Assembly: GCA_900549015.1 (NCBI GenBank)
Contig: URMH01000005.1
Location: forward strand, 21,834 to 85,833
Length of the DNA: 64,000 nucleotides
Origin: an uncultured Blautia sp.
GTDB taxonomy: Bacteria; Bacillota; Clostridia; Lachnospirales; Lachnospiraceae
Direction: 5' to 3'
The position numbers were made by a program, and so were the translations under genes. Under the pieces are notes generated by a model, which worked only from the letters and a program-made list of their open reading frames with translations, had not been told where the DNA came from and ran no database searches. This document shows, in pieces, positions 25,732 to 35,193 of the stretch. Within the stretch, counting starts at the first letter, position 1, and each line of letters opens with the position of its first letter.

Positions 25732-26497
25732 ACTGAAACAGGGGAAGCTCTCCCTTCTTATATGGACGCTTTCCATAGGATTTCTCATGGCAGTGTGCAT
25801 TTTTCTTTTTCCGGAAATGAAAAGCCAGATGGAAGACGTCAATAAAATTTTTGCCTCTATGGGCAGCTTTACTGCCGCCTTCGGAATGGATCGTCTGAAT
25901 TTCGGCACACTCACCGGATTTTACTCCATAGAATGCGGAAATATCCTTGGACTTGGCGGCGCGTTTTTTGCCGCTCTCACGGCAGCCTCCATTCTCGCAA
26001 AAGAAGAAAAAGACAGGACTGCGGAATTTCTTCTCACGCACCCTGTCTCCCGTTTCCGTGTTGTCACAGAAAAGCTTTTTGCAGTTTTGATTCAGCTTAT
26101 TATTATGAACAGTTTTATCCTGATTCTGTCCCTTGGCTCCATTGCCGCAGCAGGAGAAGAGATTCCCTTTAAGGAAATCCTGCTCCTTCATCTGGCATAC
26201 TTTCTTCTTCAGACAGAGCTTGCCTCCGTTGCTTTCGGAATCTCTGCTTTTTTAAGAAGAGGAAGCGCAGGAGCCGCTCTCGGACTTGCAGCAGCCATGT
26301 ACTTTTTAAATCTCATCGCCAATATCACAGAAGCAGCGGAATTTTTAAGATACCTTACGCCGTTTGCCTACTGTGAAGGCGCTGACATTATAGAAAAAGG
26401 CGCTCTGAATCCGGCTTACCTGATTCCCGGTATCATTTACGCCATGCTGGGAATCGGCGCCGCGTACCTGAAATACTGTAAAAAGGATATTTCGTAA
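25712..26497 (+). CDS. ABC-2 type permease of the exporter
   Basis: 261 aa, about six membrane segments. It starts inside the ATPase gene (20-bp overlap). MILTKHELKQGKLSLLIWT followed by the GFLMAVCIFLFP helix, and the EKDRTAEFLLTHPVSR cytosolic loop, are typical of ABC-2 permeases of the CcmB/NatB kind. Substrate unknown; the TetR gene suggests a drug or metabolite. Confidence 0.88.
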   Translation: MILTKHELKQGKLSLLIWTLSIGFLMAVCIFLFPEMKSQMEDVNKIFASMGSFTAAFGMDRLNFGTLTGFYSIECGNILGLGGAFFAALTAASILAKEEKDRTAEFLLTHPVSRFRVVTEKLFAVLIQLIIMNSFILILSLGSIAAAGEEIPFKEILLLHLAYFLLQTELASVAFGISAFLRRGSAGAALGLAAAMYFLNLIANITEAAEFLRYLTPFAYCEGADIIEKGALNPAYLIPGIIYAMLGIGAAYLKYCKKDIS

Positions 26498-26511
26498 AAT
26501 TTTCTTTCCAA

Positions 26512-27456
26512 TTACGGAAGCACGCTCTCCAGATCCTGAAGCATAAGATCCAGTGCACTGATTCCGCCTTCTGCTGTGTACCACACTGCCGGGTGCTCCA
26601 GGTAAACAACATTTCCGTTTTTATACGCGTCGGTACCCATAACCAGCTCGTTTTCCATAATATCCTTTGCGAGCTGCGCACCGTCTGTTCCAATTGCAGC
26701 ATCACGGTCCATTACAAAAATATAGTCCGGATTTTTTTCTACAACAAATTCAAAAGAAGCCTCGTTTCCATGTGTGGAGGTATCAATTTGGGCATCTACA
26801 CCGATATTCTCAAAGCCTGCCTCCACACCAATTAAAGAGCAGCGTCCGTCATTTCCAAGAACGTTAAAACCACCGCTTGTGCACATACCGATGATAGCTG
26901 TTTTTCCCTCTGCAAAATCTGCAATTTTCTCAATTCTGGAGGTAAAACCTTCCATAAGTTCATCAACCTTCTCTTCCTCACCGAACATAGACGCAATGAT
27001 TCTTGCATTTTTATTGACGCTCTCTGCCACGCCAATTTCAGAATCTGTAGAGAGATATACAACAGGAGCAATCTCGCTGAGCTCGTCATAAATATTTGAG
27101 AGGCGTCCTCCGATAAAAATAACATCTGGTTCACAGGACATAACCGCCTCCATATCCGCTTCTTTAATCGTTCCCAGATTTTCGATATTTTCATTTGTCA
27201 CATAATCCTGAAGGTATTCCAGAGAAGTATCAGAAGTTCCCACCACACGTTCTCCAAGTCCGAGACTGTCCAGAATATCAAGAGACGCCATATCCATAAC
27301 TGCGATACGCTCGGCATCATAAGGCACTTCCAGATCCACTTCCTCCTGGTTTCCGTTTAAACTTTTAATCGTAACTGTCTCTTCTTCTCCATATGCGGAA
27401 ACAGGAAATCCAACTGCCATAGTAAGTGCCATCATTAAAATCGCTGTTTTTTTCAT
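26512..27456 (-). CDS. Siderophore-iron ABC substrate-binding protein (YclQ/FatB-like), no lipobox
   Basis: 314 aa. Signal peptide at 1-23, then a Fe3+-siderophore binding fold with PYDAERIAVMDMASLDILDSLG and the MEAVMSCEPDVIFIGG block, closest in my memory to YclQ/FatB binding proteins for catecholate siderophores. It has no cysteine at the signal-peptide cleavage region (FPVSAYGEEE), so it cannot be a standard lipoprotein. Last gene of the permease-permease-ATPase-binding protein operon. Confidence 0.85.
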   Translation of the reverse strand: MKKTAILMMALTMAVGFPVSAYGEEETVTIKSLNGNQEEVDLEVPYDAERIAVMDMASLDILDSLGLGERVVGTSDTSLEYLQDYVTNENIENLGTIKEADMEAVMSCEPDVIFIGGRLSNIYDELSEIAPVVYLSTDSEIGVAESVNKNARIIASMFGEEEKVDELMEGFTSRIEKIADFAEGKTAIIGMCTSGGFNVLGNDGRCSLIGVEAGFENIGVDAQIDTSTHGNEASFEFVVEKNPDYIFVMDRDAAIGTDGAQLAKDIMENELVMGTDAYKNGNVVYLEHPAVWYTAEGGISALDLMLQDLESVLP

Positions 27457-27485
27457 CTTTATTTTCTCCTCTTCTGTCTGTTTTT

Positions 27486-28238
27486 TTAATAATAAATAGA
27501 TAACGGTTTCCCCTGAACCTTCATAATTTCAAAATCAACCTTATAAATTTCCGTGAGCGTCTCCTTTGTCATAACCTCCTCAACCGTACCGAAAGCTGCG
27601 ATTTTGCCATCTGCAAAAGCACAGATATAATCGGAATAAAAGGCTGCATAATTAATTTCATGAAGCACAAGAACCACTGTTTTTCCAAGGTCATCGCAAA
27701 GCTTTCTCACAATTTTCATCATATTTGTAGCGTGATAAATATCCAGGTTATTTGTCGGCTCGTCCAGCAGAATATATTCTGTATCCTGGGCAATCACCAT
27801 TGCGATATATGCTCTCTGTCTCTGCCCTCCTGACAATTCGTCTATAAACCTTTCCCGGAACTCTTCAAGTTCCATATAAGCAATGGAGCGGTCTATAATT
27901 TTTTTGTCTTCCTCCGTGAGATGCCCTCCTGAATAAGGAAATCTTCCAAAAGCCACAAGCTCCTCCACTGTAAGCTTCATCTGAATGTTATTGCTCTGAG
28001 TAAGAATGGCAAGCTTTCTGGAAAGCTCCCTGCTTTTCCATTTTCCAATGTCTTTTCCCTGAAAGTCCACCTCTCCGCCGTCCCTTTGCAGCAGTCTGGA
28101 AATCATTCCCATAACTGTGGACTTTCCCGCGCCGTTCGGTCCTATAAAAGCAGTGACCTTCCCCTTTGGAAGTTCAAAGCTCACAGAATCCACCACTGAT
28201 TTTTCATCATATTTTTTAATAAGATTTTTTACAATCAA
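27486..28238 (-). CDS. Iron-siderophore ABC transporter ATPase (YclP/FepC-like)
   Basis: 250 aa. Walker A GPNGAGKST at about 33-41, signature LSGGQRQRAYIAM, Walker B YILLDEPTNNLD. Belongs to the FecCD-partner ATPases. It lies 3 bp after the permease stop and 29 bp before the binding-protein gene. The whole set imports a ferric siderophore. Confidence 0.93.
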   Translation of the reverse strand: MIVKNLIKKYDEKSVVDSVSFELPKGKVTAFIGPNGAGKSTVMGMISRLLQRDGGEVDFQGKDIGKWKSRELSRKLAILTQSNNIQMKLTVEELVAFGRFPYSGGHLTEEDKKIIDRSIAYMELEEFRERFIDELSGGQRQRAYIAMVIAQDTEYILLDEPTNNLDIYHATNMMKIVRKLCDDLGKTVVLVLHEINYAAFYSDYICAFADGKIAAFGTVEEVMTKETLTEIYKVDFEIMKVQGKPLSIYY

Positions 28239-28241
28239 AGT

Positions 28242-29222
28242 CTATGCTCTCCTCCCTTCTTTCATAATCAGATACAGAAAATAAACGCCTCCGAAAACGG
28301 TAATAAACACGCTTACAGGAACTGCATAAGAATATACCTGCTCCACAATAAGCTGTCCGCCTACAAGAATTACCATGCCAAACAGGGCGGAGCCCAAAAT
28401 CAGCTGACTGTGGCGATACGTCTTCAAAAACTGCCTGGAAAGATTTGCAATAATCAGTCCCAGAAACGAAATCGGACCTACCATAGCAGTAGCCACCGCA
28501 ATAAAAAGTGTTACTCCCAGAAGAAGACGCCGTATACATCTGTCATAATCCACTCCGAGATTAATTGCCTGTTCTTTCCCGAGAGTGAGTATGTCAAGAA
28601 GTGCCAGTTCTTTTCGAAGCCAGAACATAACACACCCCATAACCACAAGGGAAAAGACTATAATAGCTGAGTTTACATTGCTGAAGCTTGCCACGAGCGA
28701 GACAAGAAGACTGTCGTACTCGTTCGGATCCATCACTCTTGTAAGAGTTGTCTGAATACTTCCGAAAAAAGAGTTAAGCACCGTTCCGATCAGAAGCACA
28801 TACAGCACATTGTGGTTTGTTTTCTTAAAAAGCCAGCTGTAAACAACAGTTGCCGTAATTCCCATAAGGAGAAGATCTACGCCAAAAGCAGCATTTTCAT
28901 TGACCGCAAGAAAGCTTCCTGAGCCTGCCGCAAAAACAACAGCTGTATGGATCAGAGTATAAAGAGAATTTATACCCAGAAGACACGGCGTCACAATGGT
29001 GTTATTAATAATAGACTGAAATACAATAGAAGCTCCGCCTATCGCAAATCCGGTAATTGCCATCACAACAAGCTTTGGAGTACGGATTTTCATTGCATAC
29101 CGGAAAAGCTTTTCATTTTCAAAATTTACATCTGTCAGCATATAAAGAATGGCAGCCGCCACAGCCAATACAGCCATTATCGTTATTTTTCTCATATTTG
29201 CTCTGTATACTTCTCTGTTCAT
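28242..29222 (-). CDS. Iron-siderophore ABC permease (YclO-like, FecCD family)
   Basis: 326 aa from the ATG at 29220-29222, which follows AAGGAGG and overlaps the previous permease stop by 1 base; the in-frame start at 29258 would lie inside that gene. About nine membrane helices, with the FecCD features ISFLGLIIANLSRQF and the N-terminal ATIVFQSIINN-like block (ASIVFQSIINNTIVTPCLLG). Second permease subunit of the transporter. Confidence 0.92.
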   Translation of the reverse strand: MNREVYRANMRKITIMAVLAVAAAILYMLTDVNFENEKLFRYAMKIRTPKLVVMAITGFAIGGASIVFQSIINNTIVTPCLLGINSLYTLIHTAVVFAAGSGSFLAVNENAAFGVDLLLMGITATVVYSWLFKKTNHNVLYVLLIGTVLNSFFGSIQTTLTRVMDPNEYDSLLVSLVASFSNVNSAIIVFSLVVMGCVMFWLRKELALLDILTLGKEQAINLGVDYDRCIRRLLLGVTLFIAVATAMVGPISFLGLIIANLSRQFLKTYRHSQLILGSALFGMVILVGGQLIVEQVYSYAVPVSVFITVFGGVYFLYLIMKEGRRA

Positions 29223-30238
29223 TACGCTGCCGCCTCCTTCTGCTTCTGTGCCCTCCATCTTAATTTCACGGCTTTTCTTCCATTCTTTAAGCGGTACAGT
29301 AAAAGAATCACAAAAAGAATACTTCCAATGATTCCCACAATAAGCTCTATGGGAAGCTCATAGGGCGCGATCAAAATCCTCCCTGTCATATCGCATACAA
29401 GAACAAAGCAGGCTCCAAACAGCGCTGTATCCACAAGCGTTCCCCGGATTTTATCCCCCTTAAACATGGTGACAATATTGGGAACGATCAAACCAATATA
29501 AGAAACAGAACCGACAACTACAACAACTGCAGCCGTGATCATGGCGGCAATGGTCAGTCCCATAATAAGCACCATATTGTAGGAAACTCCGAGGTTTTTC
29601 GAAAAATCTTTTCCCATTCCCGCAATATTAAAGTGATTTGCAAAAATAAAAGCAAGAATCACAAGGGGCACCACAAGATACACAATCTCATATCTTCCTT
29701 TTAATACCATAGAAAAATGACCTACGAGCCAGGAAGAAAGAGCCTGCGTCATTTCGTATTTATAAGCAAGATAGCTGGTCACGCCCGAAATTACATTTCC
29801 GAACATAATTCCCACAAGAGGAACCATAACTGAATCCTTAAATCGGATCCTCTGGATAAACCAGACAAAAATCCATGTGCCAAAAACTGCTGATGCAAAA
29901 GCAAATATAGCGCGGCTCCACAGTGTGGAATCCGGCATAAATAAAAGCGCCAGTAAAATTCCAAGCTGTGCCGAAGAAATCGTGGCTCCTGTAGTGGGGG
30001 AGACAAATTTATTCATGCAAAGCTGCTGCATAATAAGCCCTGCCACACTCATTCCCACACCGGTACAGAGAATGGCAAGAAGACGGGGAAGACGGGAAAT
30101 AAGAAAAATTTCCAACTGTTCTATATCCCCGGACATCAAAGCGGCGGGAGTAATATCCATAACGCCCACAAACAGCGACACAACTGACAGCACCAGAAGA
30201 ACCACAGCCAGTATGACCGTTGTCATCCGCTCTCTCAT
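29222..30238 (-). CDS. Iron-siderophore ABC permease (YclN-like, FecCD family)
   Basis: 338 aa, first gene of the uptake operon. FecCD motifs: GVGMSVAGLIMQQLCMN with FVSPTTGATISSA, and VSYIGLIVPNIVTMF. Nine to ten membrane segments. AAAGGAGGAG six to eight bases before the ATG. It is preceded by two GTTAG-N6-CTAAC boxes that probably carry iron control. Confidence 0.92.
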   Translation of the reverse strand: MRERMTTVILAVVLLVLSVVSLFVGVMDITPAALMSGDIEQLEIFLISRLPRLLAILCTGVGMSVAGLIMQQLCMNKFVSPTTGATISSAQLGILLALLFMPDSTLWSRAIFAFASAVFGTWIFVWFIQRIRFKDSVMVPLVGIMFGNVISGVTSYLAYKYEMTQALSSWLVGHFSMVLKGRYEIVYLVVPLVILAFIFANHFNIAGMGKDFSKNLGVSYNMVLIMGLTIAAMITAAVVVVVGSVSYIGLIVPNIVTMFKGDKIRGTLVDTALFGACFVLVCDMTGRILIAPYELPIELIVGIIGSILFVILLLYRLKNGRKAVKLRWRAQKQKEAAA

Positions 30239-30254
30239 AATACTCCTCCTTTCT

Positions 30255-30270
30255 GTTAGTTATAGCTAAC
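30255..30270 (-). promoter_or_regulatory. DtxR-like box 1 before the siderophore operon
   Basis: GTTAGTTATAGCTAAC: perfect GTTAG/CTAAC ends around a 6-bp centre, 17 bp before the yclN-like start. It resembles operators of DtxR/IdeR-type ferrous-iron repressors (GTTAG...CTAAC ends). Confidence 0.55.
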
Positions 30271-30286
30271 TTTATATGAAATAAAT

Positions 30287-30324
30287 TGCGCTGTATCTGA
30301 ATACGACAAAACAAATACAGCGCA
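30287..30324 (-). terminator. Probable terminator of the atp operon
   Basis: Perfect 10-bp arms TGCGCTGTAT (30287-30296) and ATACAGCGCA (30315-30324), 18-nt loop, followed on the minus strand by AATTTATTTC. It sits between the two DtxR-like boxes. Confidence 0.6.
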
Positions 30325-30331
30325 TTTCTTT

Positions 30332-30347
30332 GTTAGCTTACACTAAC
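30332..30347 (-). promoter_or_regulatory. DtxR-like box 2 before the siderophore operon
   Basis: GTTAGCTTACACTAAC, same GTTAG-N6-CTAAC pattern as box 1, 77 bp further upstream and only 25 bp past the atpC stop. Two copies suggest cooperative repression. Confidence 0.5.
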
Positions 30348-30372
30348 TTTATTCATATGTCAAGAACTTTTT

Positions 30373-30774
30373 TTACTGCTTTACACCTAAACGAACAAGT
30401 GCTCTCTGAAGCTTCGCCTCTGCCATTTTATATTCACGGTCTGTAAGACCACCTTTTGCCAGAAGGTTTTCTGCCTTTTTCTTGGCCGTTTCTGCTCTCT
30501 CCCTGTCAATGTCCTCTTTCCACTCCCAGGTGGTTGCAAGGACGCGACAGGTTCCATTCATAACAGAGAGCATTCCGCCAATGCAGGCTGCCTCTTTTTT
30601 GCTGCCGTCTTCCAGAATCACATGAGCTTCCCCCATGCCGAGAGCGGTACAGAAATTGCAGTGCCCTGCAAGGATTGCCAGATCTCCTGTTATCCCGCGG
30701 CACACAACGCGCTCCACATCGCCCTCAAAGAGAAGTCCGTCCGGTGTTCCGATTCGTAACGGAAATGTCTTCAT
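30373..30774 (-). CDS. atpC: ATP synthase epsilon subunit
   Basis: 133 aa. N-terminal beta-sandwich (FPLRIGTPDGLLFEGDVERV...GHCNFCTALGMG) and C-terminal two-helix hairpin (RAETAKKKAENLLAKG). Part of the F1 central stalk; couples rotation to catalysis and can inhibit ATP hydrolysis. Last gene of the atp operon, 12 bp after atpD. Confidence 0.95.
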   Translation of the reverse strand: MKTFPLRIGTPDGLLFEGDVERVVCRGITGDLAILAGHCNFCTALGMGEAHVILEDGSKKEAACIGGMLSVMNGTCRVLATTWEWKEDIDRERAETAKKKAENLLAKGGLTDREYKMAEAKLQRALVRLGVKQ

Positions 30775-30786
30775 AGACGGCCTCCT

Positions 30787-32181
30787 TTACTGATTCTTCG
30801 CTTTTTCAAACACTTCATCAATGGTTCCGGAAAACAGGAAACAGCTCTCCGGAAGGTCGTCGCATTCTCCGTCCAGGATCATCTTAAATCCGCGGATCGT
30901 CTCTTTCAGCGGAACATACTGTCCCGGCATACCTGTAAACTGCTCTGCAACAGAAAAGCTCTGTGACAGGAAACGCTGCACCTTACGGGCGCGGTTTACA
31001 GTAAGCTTATCCTCCTCGGACAGCTCGTCCATACCCATGATGGCAATGATGTCCTGAAGCTCTTTATATCTCTGCAGCACTCTCTGAACAGAACGCGCCA
31101 CCTCATAATGCTCTTTTCCAACAACCTCCGGCGCAAGAATACGGCTGGAAGAATCCAGCGGGTCTACAGCCGGATAAATACCCTGGCTGGAAATCTCACG
31201 GGAAAGTACCGTGGTGGCGTCCAGATGGGTAAATGTAGTTGCAGGAGCCGGGTCTGTCAGGTCATCTGCAGGCACGTAAACTGCCTGAACCGATGTGATA
31301 GAACCTTTTCTTGTAGAAGTAATACGCTCCTGGAGAGCTCCCATCTCTGTTGCAAGAGTCGGCTGGTATCCTACTGCGGACGGCATACGTCCTAAAAGAG
31401 CCGAAACTTCGGAACCTGCCTGTGTAAAACGGAAAATATTATCAATAAACAAAAGCACGTCCTGGTTTTTCACATCACGGAAATATTCCGCCATTGTAAG
31501 ACCGGAAAGTCCAACTCGCATACGCGCTCCCGGCGGCTCGTTCATCTGTCCGTAAACAAGGGCAGTTTTGTCAATAACGCCGCTTTCCTGCATCTCGTTA
31601 TAGAGGTCGTTTCCCTCTCGTGTACGCTCTCCTACGCCTGTGAAAACAGAAAGTCCTCCGTGCGCAGTCGCCACGTTATGGATAAGCTCCATAATAAGAA
31701 CGGTTTTTCCTACTCCAGCGCCTCCGAACAGACCGATCTTTCCGCCTTTTGCGTAAGGGCAGATAAGGTCTACTACCTTGATTCCTGTCTCCAGGATCTC
31801 TGTTGCAGGAGTCTGTTCCTCATAGGAAGGAGCCGGACGGTGGATCGCCCATCTCTCCTCCGTCTCAGGCGCCGGTTTATTGTCTACCGGGTCGCCTAAA
31901 AGATTAAATACTCTTCCCAGACATTCCTCTCCTACAGGAACGGTGATCGGACCGCCTGTATCGACAGCCTTCACGCCGCGCACAAGTCCGTCTGTGGAAT
32001 TCATGGCGATACAGCGCACTGTGTTGTCCCCGGTCTGCTGGGCAACCTCAGCGATCAGCTTTTCGCCCTGATTATCAATTTCTATGGCATTTAAAAGAGC
32101 AGGCAGCTCATCATGTGCAAACCGAATATCCAGGACAGGACCGATGACCTGCACTACCTCGCCAATGTGTTTTTCGCTCAT
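30787..32181 (-). CDS. atpD: ATP synthase beta subunit (catalytic)
   Basis: 464 aa from ATG 32179-32181 (AAGGAGA eight bases before). The upstream in-frame start at 32223 adds 14 residues not found in the family. Walker A GGAGVGKT, Walker B region VLLFIDNIFRFTQAGSEV, and the MDELSEED segment for torque. Three copies alternate with alpha in F1. Confidence 0.97.
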   Translation of the reverse strand: MSEKHIGEVVQVIGPVLDIRFAHDELPALLNAIEIDNQGEKLIAEVAQQTGDNTVRCIAMNSTDGLVRGVKAVDTGGPITVPVGEECLGRVFNLLGDPVDNKPAPETEERWAIHRPAPSYEEQTPATEILETGIKVVDLICPYAKGGKIGLFGGAGVGKTVLIMELIHNVATAHGGLSVFTGVGERTREGNDLYNEMQESGVIDKTALVYGQMNEPPGARMRVGLSGLTMAEYFRDVKNQDVLLFIDNIFRFTQAGSEVSALLGRMPSAVGYQPTLATEMGALQERITSTRKGSITSVQAVYVPADDLTDPAPATTFTHLDATTVLSREISSQGIYPAVDPLDSSSRILAPEVVGKEHYEVARSVQRVLQRYKELQDIIAIMGMDELSEEDKLTVNRARKVQRFLSQSFSVAEQFTGMPGQYVPLKETIRGFKMILDGECDDLPESCFLFSGTIDEVFEKAKNQ

Positions 32182-32229
32182 TTTGTTGAATCTCCTTATG
32201 ATGATGTCTGCATAAGCAGCCATGTCTCC

Positions 32230-33087
32230 TTAGATGCCTTCCGCACCTCCAACAATCTCTGTGATTTCCTGCGTTATGCTTGCCTGACGCGCACGGTTAT
32301 AATACAGATTCAGCTTGTCGATCATTTCCTCTGCATTTCCCGTGGCAGCTTCCATTGCCGTGCGCCTTGCAGCCAGCTCACTTGCCACACTGTCACAGAC
32401 GCCGCCGTAGATCAGCCCTGCCAGATACTCCGGCACAATGGCGTCAAATACTTCCACTGCATCTGGTTCATATAAAATCAGGTTTTCGATTTTTCCTTTT
32501 TTCTCCTGCACCGTAAGATCCGTAAGAGGAAGCATGGACATTACGGACGGAACCTGGGAAAGCATGGATACAAAGCCTGTGTAGCACAGTTCAATATGAC
32601 CGTATTTTCCTGCCCGGAATTCCCGGCAGAGAAGATTTGCCATCTCAAAACAGTCCGCAACAGAAATCTCGGCAATTTCTCCAAACGCCTCTGTGATACA
32701 CTCCACACCTTTCCGGCGGAAATATTCCACAGATTTTTTCCCCACAGGAAGAACAACGTAATCTTTCCCTTCTGCGTCTGCTTCCAGACATTTAAAAAGA
32801 TTGGCGTTATATCCCCCTGCAAGTCCCCTGTCTCCTGCAATGACTACATAGCAGCTTTTCGGGTTTGCAGATTCCCTGGCATATGCCGAGGAAAAATCTA
32901 TATTTCCATTTGCAATATCCTGAAGCGTCTGATGAAGCTCCCGGAAATAGGGCCGGCAGACGTCTGCCCGCTCTTTTGCCTTACGCAGCTTGGAGGATGC
33001 CACAAGTTCCATCGCCTTGGTAATCTGCATGGTGCTCTGCACGCTTTTTATACGCAGTTTTACCGCCTTCATGTTATTTGCAGCCAT
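32230..33087 (-). CDS. atpG: ATP synthase gamma subunit
   Basis: 285 aa. N-terminal coiled-coil helix (RIKSVQSTMQITKAMELVAS) and the C-terminal partner helix (ATGNAEEMIDKLNLYYNRAR) that form the rotor shaft; GDRGLAGGYN is the conserved turn. Standard position between atpA and atpD. Confidence 0.95.
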   Translation of the reverse strand: MAANNMKAVKLRIKSVQSTMQITKAMELVASSKLRKAKERADVCRPYFRELHQTLQDIANGNIDFSSAYARESANPKSCYVVIAGDRGLAGGYNANLFKCLEADAEGKDYVVLPVGKKSVEYFRRKGVECITEAFGEIAEISVADCFEMANLLCREFRAGKYGHIELCYTGFVSMLSQVPSVMSMLPLTDLTVQEKKGKIENLILYEPDAVEVFDAIVPEYLAGLIYGGVCDSVASELAARRTAMEAATGNAEEMIDKLNLYYNRARQASITQEITEIVGGAEGI

Positions 33088-33107
33088 GACCTGTCCTCCT
33101 AATCACT

Positions 33108-34637
33108 TTATTTCTCAGGCTTTGTATCCAGAAATTTATCTGTATATTCGCCCAGCACTTTTTTCAGTCTCTCTTCCGTCTCTGCTTCCAGTTTTCCTGT
33201 GGAACGGATTTCCTGCATTACGGAAGCGCCTTCCGCATCTGTATCAAGGAAGGTATAAAGACCGGATTCATAGCTTCTTACATCCTCCGTTTCCACTCTG
33301 GAAAGGATTCCCTTTGTGACAGCATAGAGGATCGCTACCTGCTTCTCAACAGCAACCGGAGCATTCTGGTTCTGTTTTAAAACTTCCACAATTCTTGCCC
33401 CCTGTTCCAGACGCGCCTTTGTATCCGCGTCCAGATCAGAACCGAACTGTGCGAAGCTCTGCAGCTCTCTGTACTGGGAATAAATAAGCTTCAATGTTCC
33501 GGCAACCTTTTTCATCGCCTTGATCTGCGCGTTTCCACCTACTCGCGATACGGAAATACCCGGGTTTACAGCCGGCATAACGCCGGAGTGGAAAAGCTCT
33601 GTCTCCAGGAAAATCTGACCGTCTGTAATGGAAATTACGTTTGTCGGGATATAGGCAGAAACGTCTCCTGCCTGTGTCTCAATAATCGGAAGGGCAGTCA
33701 AAGAACCGCCTCCGTGCTCCTCATCAAGTTTTGCAGCCCTCTCCAGAAGTCTGGAGTGGAGATAGAAAACGTCTCCCGGATACGCCTCACGTCCCGGCGG
33801 ACGGCGGATCAGAAGAGAAAGTGCACGGTATGCAACCGCGTGTTTACTTAAATCATCATAAATAATAAGAACGTGTCTGCCCTTATTCATAAAATATTCG
33901 CCCATTGCACAGCCGGAATACGGCGCAATATACTGTAACGGGCTTGCCTCAGAAGCAGTAGCCGCAACTACCATCGTGTAATCCATAGCGCCGTTCTTTG
34001 TGAGAGTTTCCACAAGTGTAGCAACTGTGGAACGCTTCTGTCCGATTGCAACGTAAATGCAGATTACATCCTTCCCCTTCTGGTTGATAATCGTATCGGT
34101 TGCCAGCGTTGTCTTTCCTGTCTGGCGGTCACCGATAATCAGCTCTCTCTGTCCTCTTCCGATTGGAACCATAGAGTCGATCGCCTTGATTCCTGTCTGA
34201 AGAGGCTCTGAAACAGACTGTCTCTCACAGATTCCCGGAGCCGGGCTCTCGATTGGTCTGTATTCCTCTGTCAAAATTGGTCCAGCCCCGTCGATAGGCT
34301 GTCCAAGAGCGTTCACCACGCGCCCGATCATTGCATCGCCGACCGGAACAGAAACAACCTTTCCGGTTCGTTTTACAGTCTGTCCTTCTCCGATGTTTTC
34401 ATCAGAGCCGAATAATACGATAGAAACGCTGTTTTCCTCCAGGTTCTGCGCCATTCCGAAGCTTCCGTCCTCAAATTCCAGAAGCTCGCCTGCCATGCAG
34501 TTTACAAGACCGCTGGCTCTGGCAATTCCATCGCCGACCATCAGGATCGTTCCTGTCTCATTCTGGCGGATCGCGTTATCGTAATATTTGATCTGGCTGC
34601 GGATGACTTTGGATATTTCTTCAGGTTTTAATTGCAT
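33108..34637 (-). CDS. atpA: ATP synthase alpha subunit
   Basis: 509 aa from the ATG at 34635-34637 (MQLKPEEISKVIRSQI). A TTG 24 bp upstream is in frame but lies at the atpH stop and is not needed. Walker A GDRQTGKT, the ERGQREL-type GRGQRELIIGDR segment, and PGREAYPGDVFYLHSRLLER. Non-catalytic nucleotide subunit of F1. Confidence 0.96.
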   Translation of the reverse strand: MQLKPEEISKVIRSQIKYYDNAIRQNETGTILMVGDGIARASGLVNCMAGELLEFEDGSFGMAQNLEENSVSIVLFGSDENIGEGQTVKRTGKVVSVPVGDAMIGRVVNALGQPIDGAGPILTEEYRPIESPAPGICERQSVSEPLQTGIKAIDSMVPIGRGQRELIIGDRQTGKTTLATDTIINQKGKDVICIYVAIGQKRSTVATLVETLTKNGAMDYTMVVAATASEASPLQYIAPYSGCAMGEYFMNKGRHVLIIYDDLSKHAVAYRALSLLIRRPPGREAYPGDVFYLHSRLLERAAKLDEEHGGGSLTALPIIETQAGDVSAYIPTNVISITDGQIFLETELFHSGVMPAVNPGISVSRVGGNAQIKAMKKVAGTLKLIYSQYRELQSFAQFGSDLDADTKARLEQGARIVEVLKQNQNAPVAVEKQVAILYAVTKGILSRVETEDVRSYESGLYTFLDTDAEGASVMQEIRSTGKLEAETEERLKKVLGEYTDKFLDTKPEK

Positions 34638-34653
34638 GTTTCCATTCCATCCT

Positions 34654-35193
34654 TTAAACAATTATTTCGTTCAGTTTCCTGGAAATGCCGTCCAGACGGC
34701 TCTGAACCGTTCCGTCAAGCTGTTTTCCTTCTAATTCCACACGCAGACCTGCCAGTACGGAAGAATCCGTCTTCTGCACCAGCTTTACTTTTTTTCCGCT
34801 CATCTTTTCCAGTTTCGCTGTTAAAAGCTCCATCTGCCTGTCTGTAAGAGGCACTGCACTTATGACAGAAGCCTCCGCAATGTTATTGTCTGCATAATAC
34901 CGCCGGGTAAATTCCTCACAGCAGCCTGCAAATTCGTGGATAAGATTCTTATCGCACAGCAGTTTTAAAAAATTCACCAGATAACGCTCTGCCTGTGCTC
35001 CGAAAGCCTTTTCAATCAGCTCCGTCCTCTCCTTTTTTGGAATGGACGGCTCGCCGAGAAGATGAAGATATTCCGGAGTTTCCCTGAATATCTTACGGAT
35101 CTCCTCCATCTCTTCCAGAATCACATCTGAGAGCTTCTCCTCTGCGGCAAGGTCGTACAGACTGCCGCCGTATAATCTGGCAGTCCGGGTCAT
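34654..35193 (-). CDS. atpH: ATP synthase delta subunit
   Basis: 179 aa. N-terminal helical bundle (TARLYGGSLYDLAAEEKLSDVI) and C-terminal domain with VLAGLRVELEGKQLDGTVQSRLDGI (segment LRVELEGKQLDGTVQSRL), typical of OSCP/delta. It joins F1 to the b-subunit stator. Start overlaps atpF by 4 bp. Confidence 0.93.
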   Translation of the reverse strand: MTRTARLYGGSLYDLAAEEKLSDVILEEMEEIRKIFRETPEYLHLLGEPSIPKKERTELIEKAFGAQAERYLVNFLKLLCDKNLIHEFAGCCEEFTRRYYADNNIAEASVISAVPLTDRQMELLTAKLEKMSGKKVKLVQKTDSSVLAGLRVELEGKQLDGTVQSRLDGISRKLNEIIV

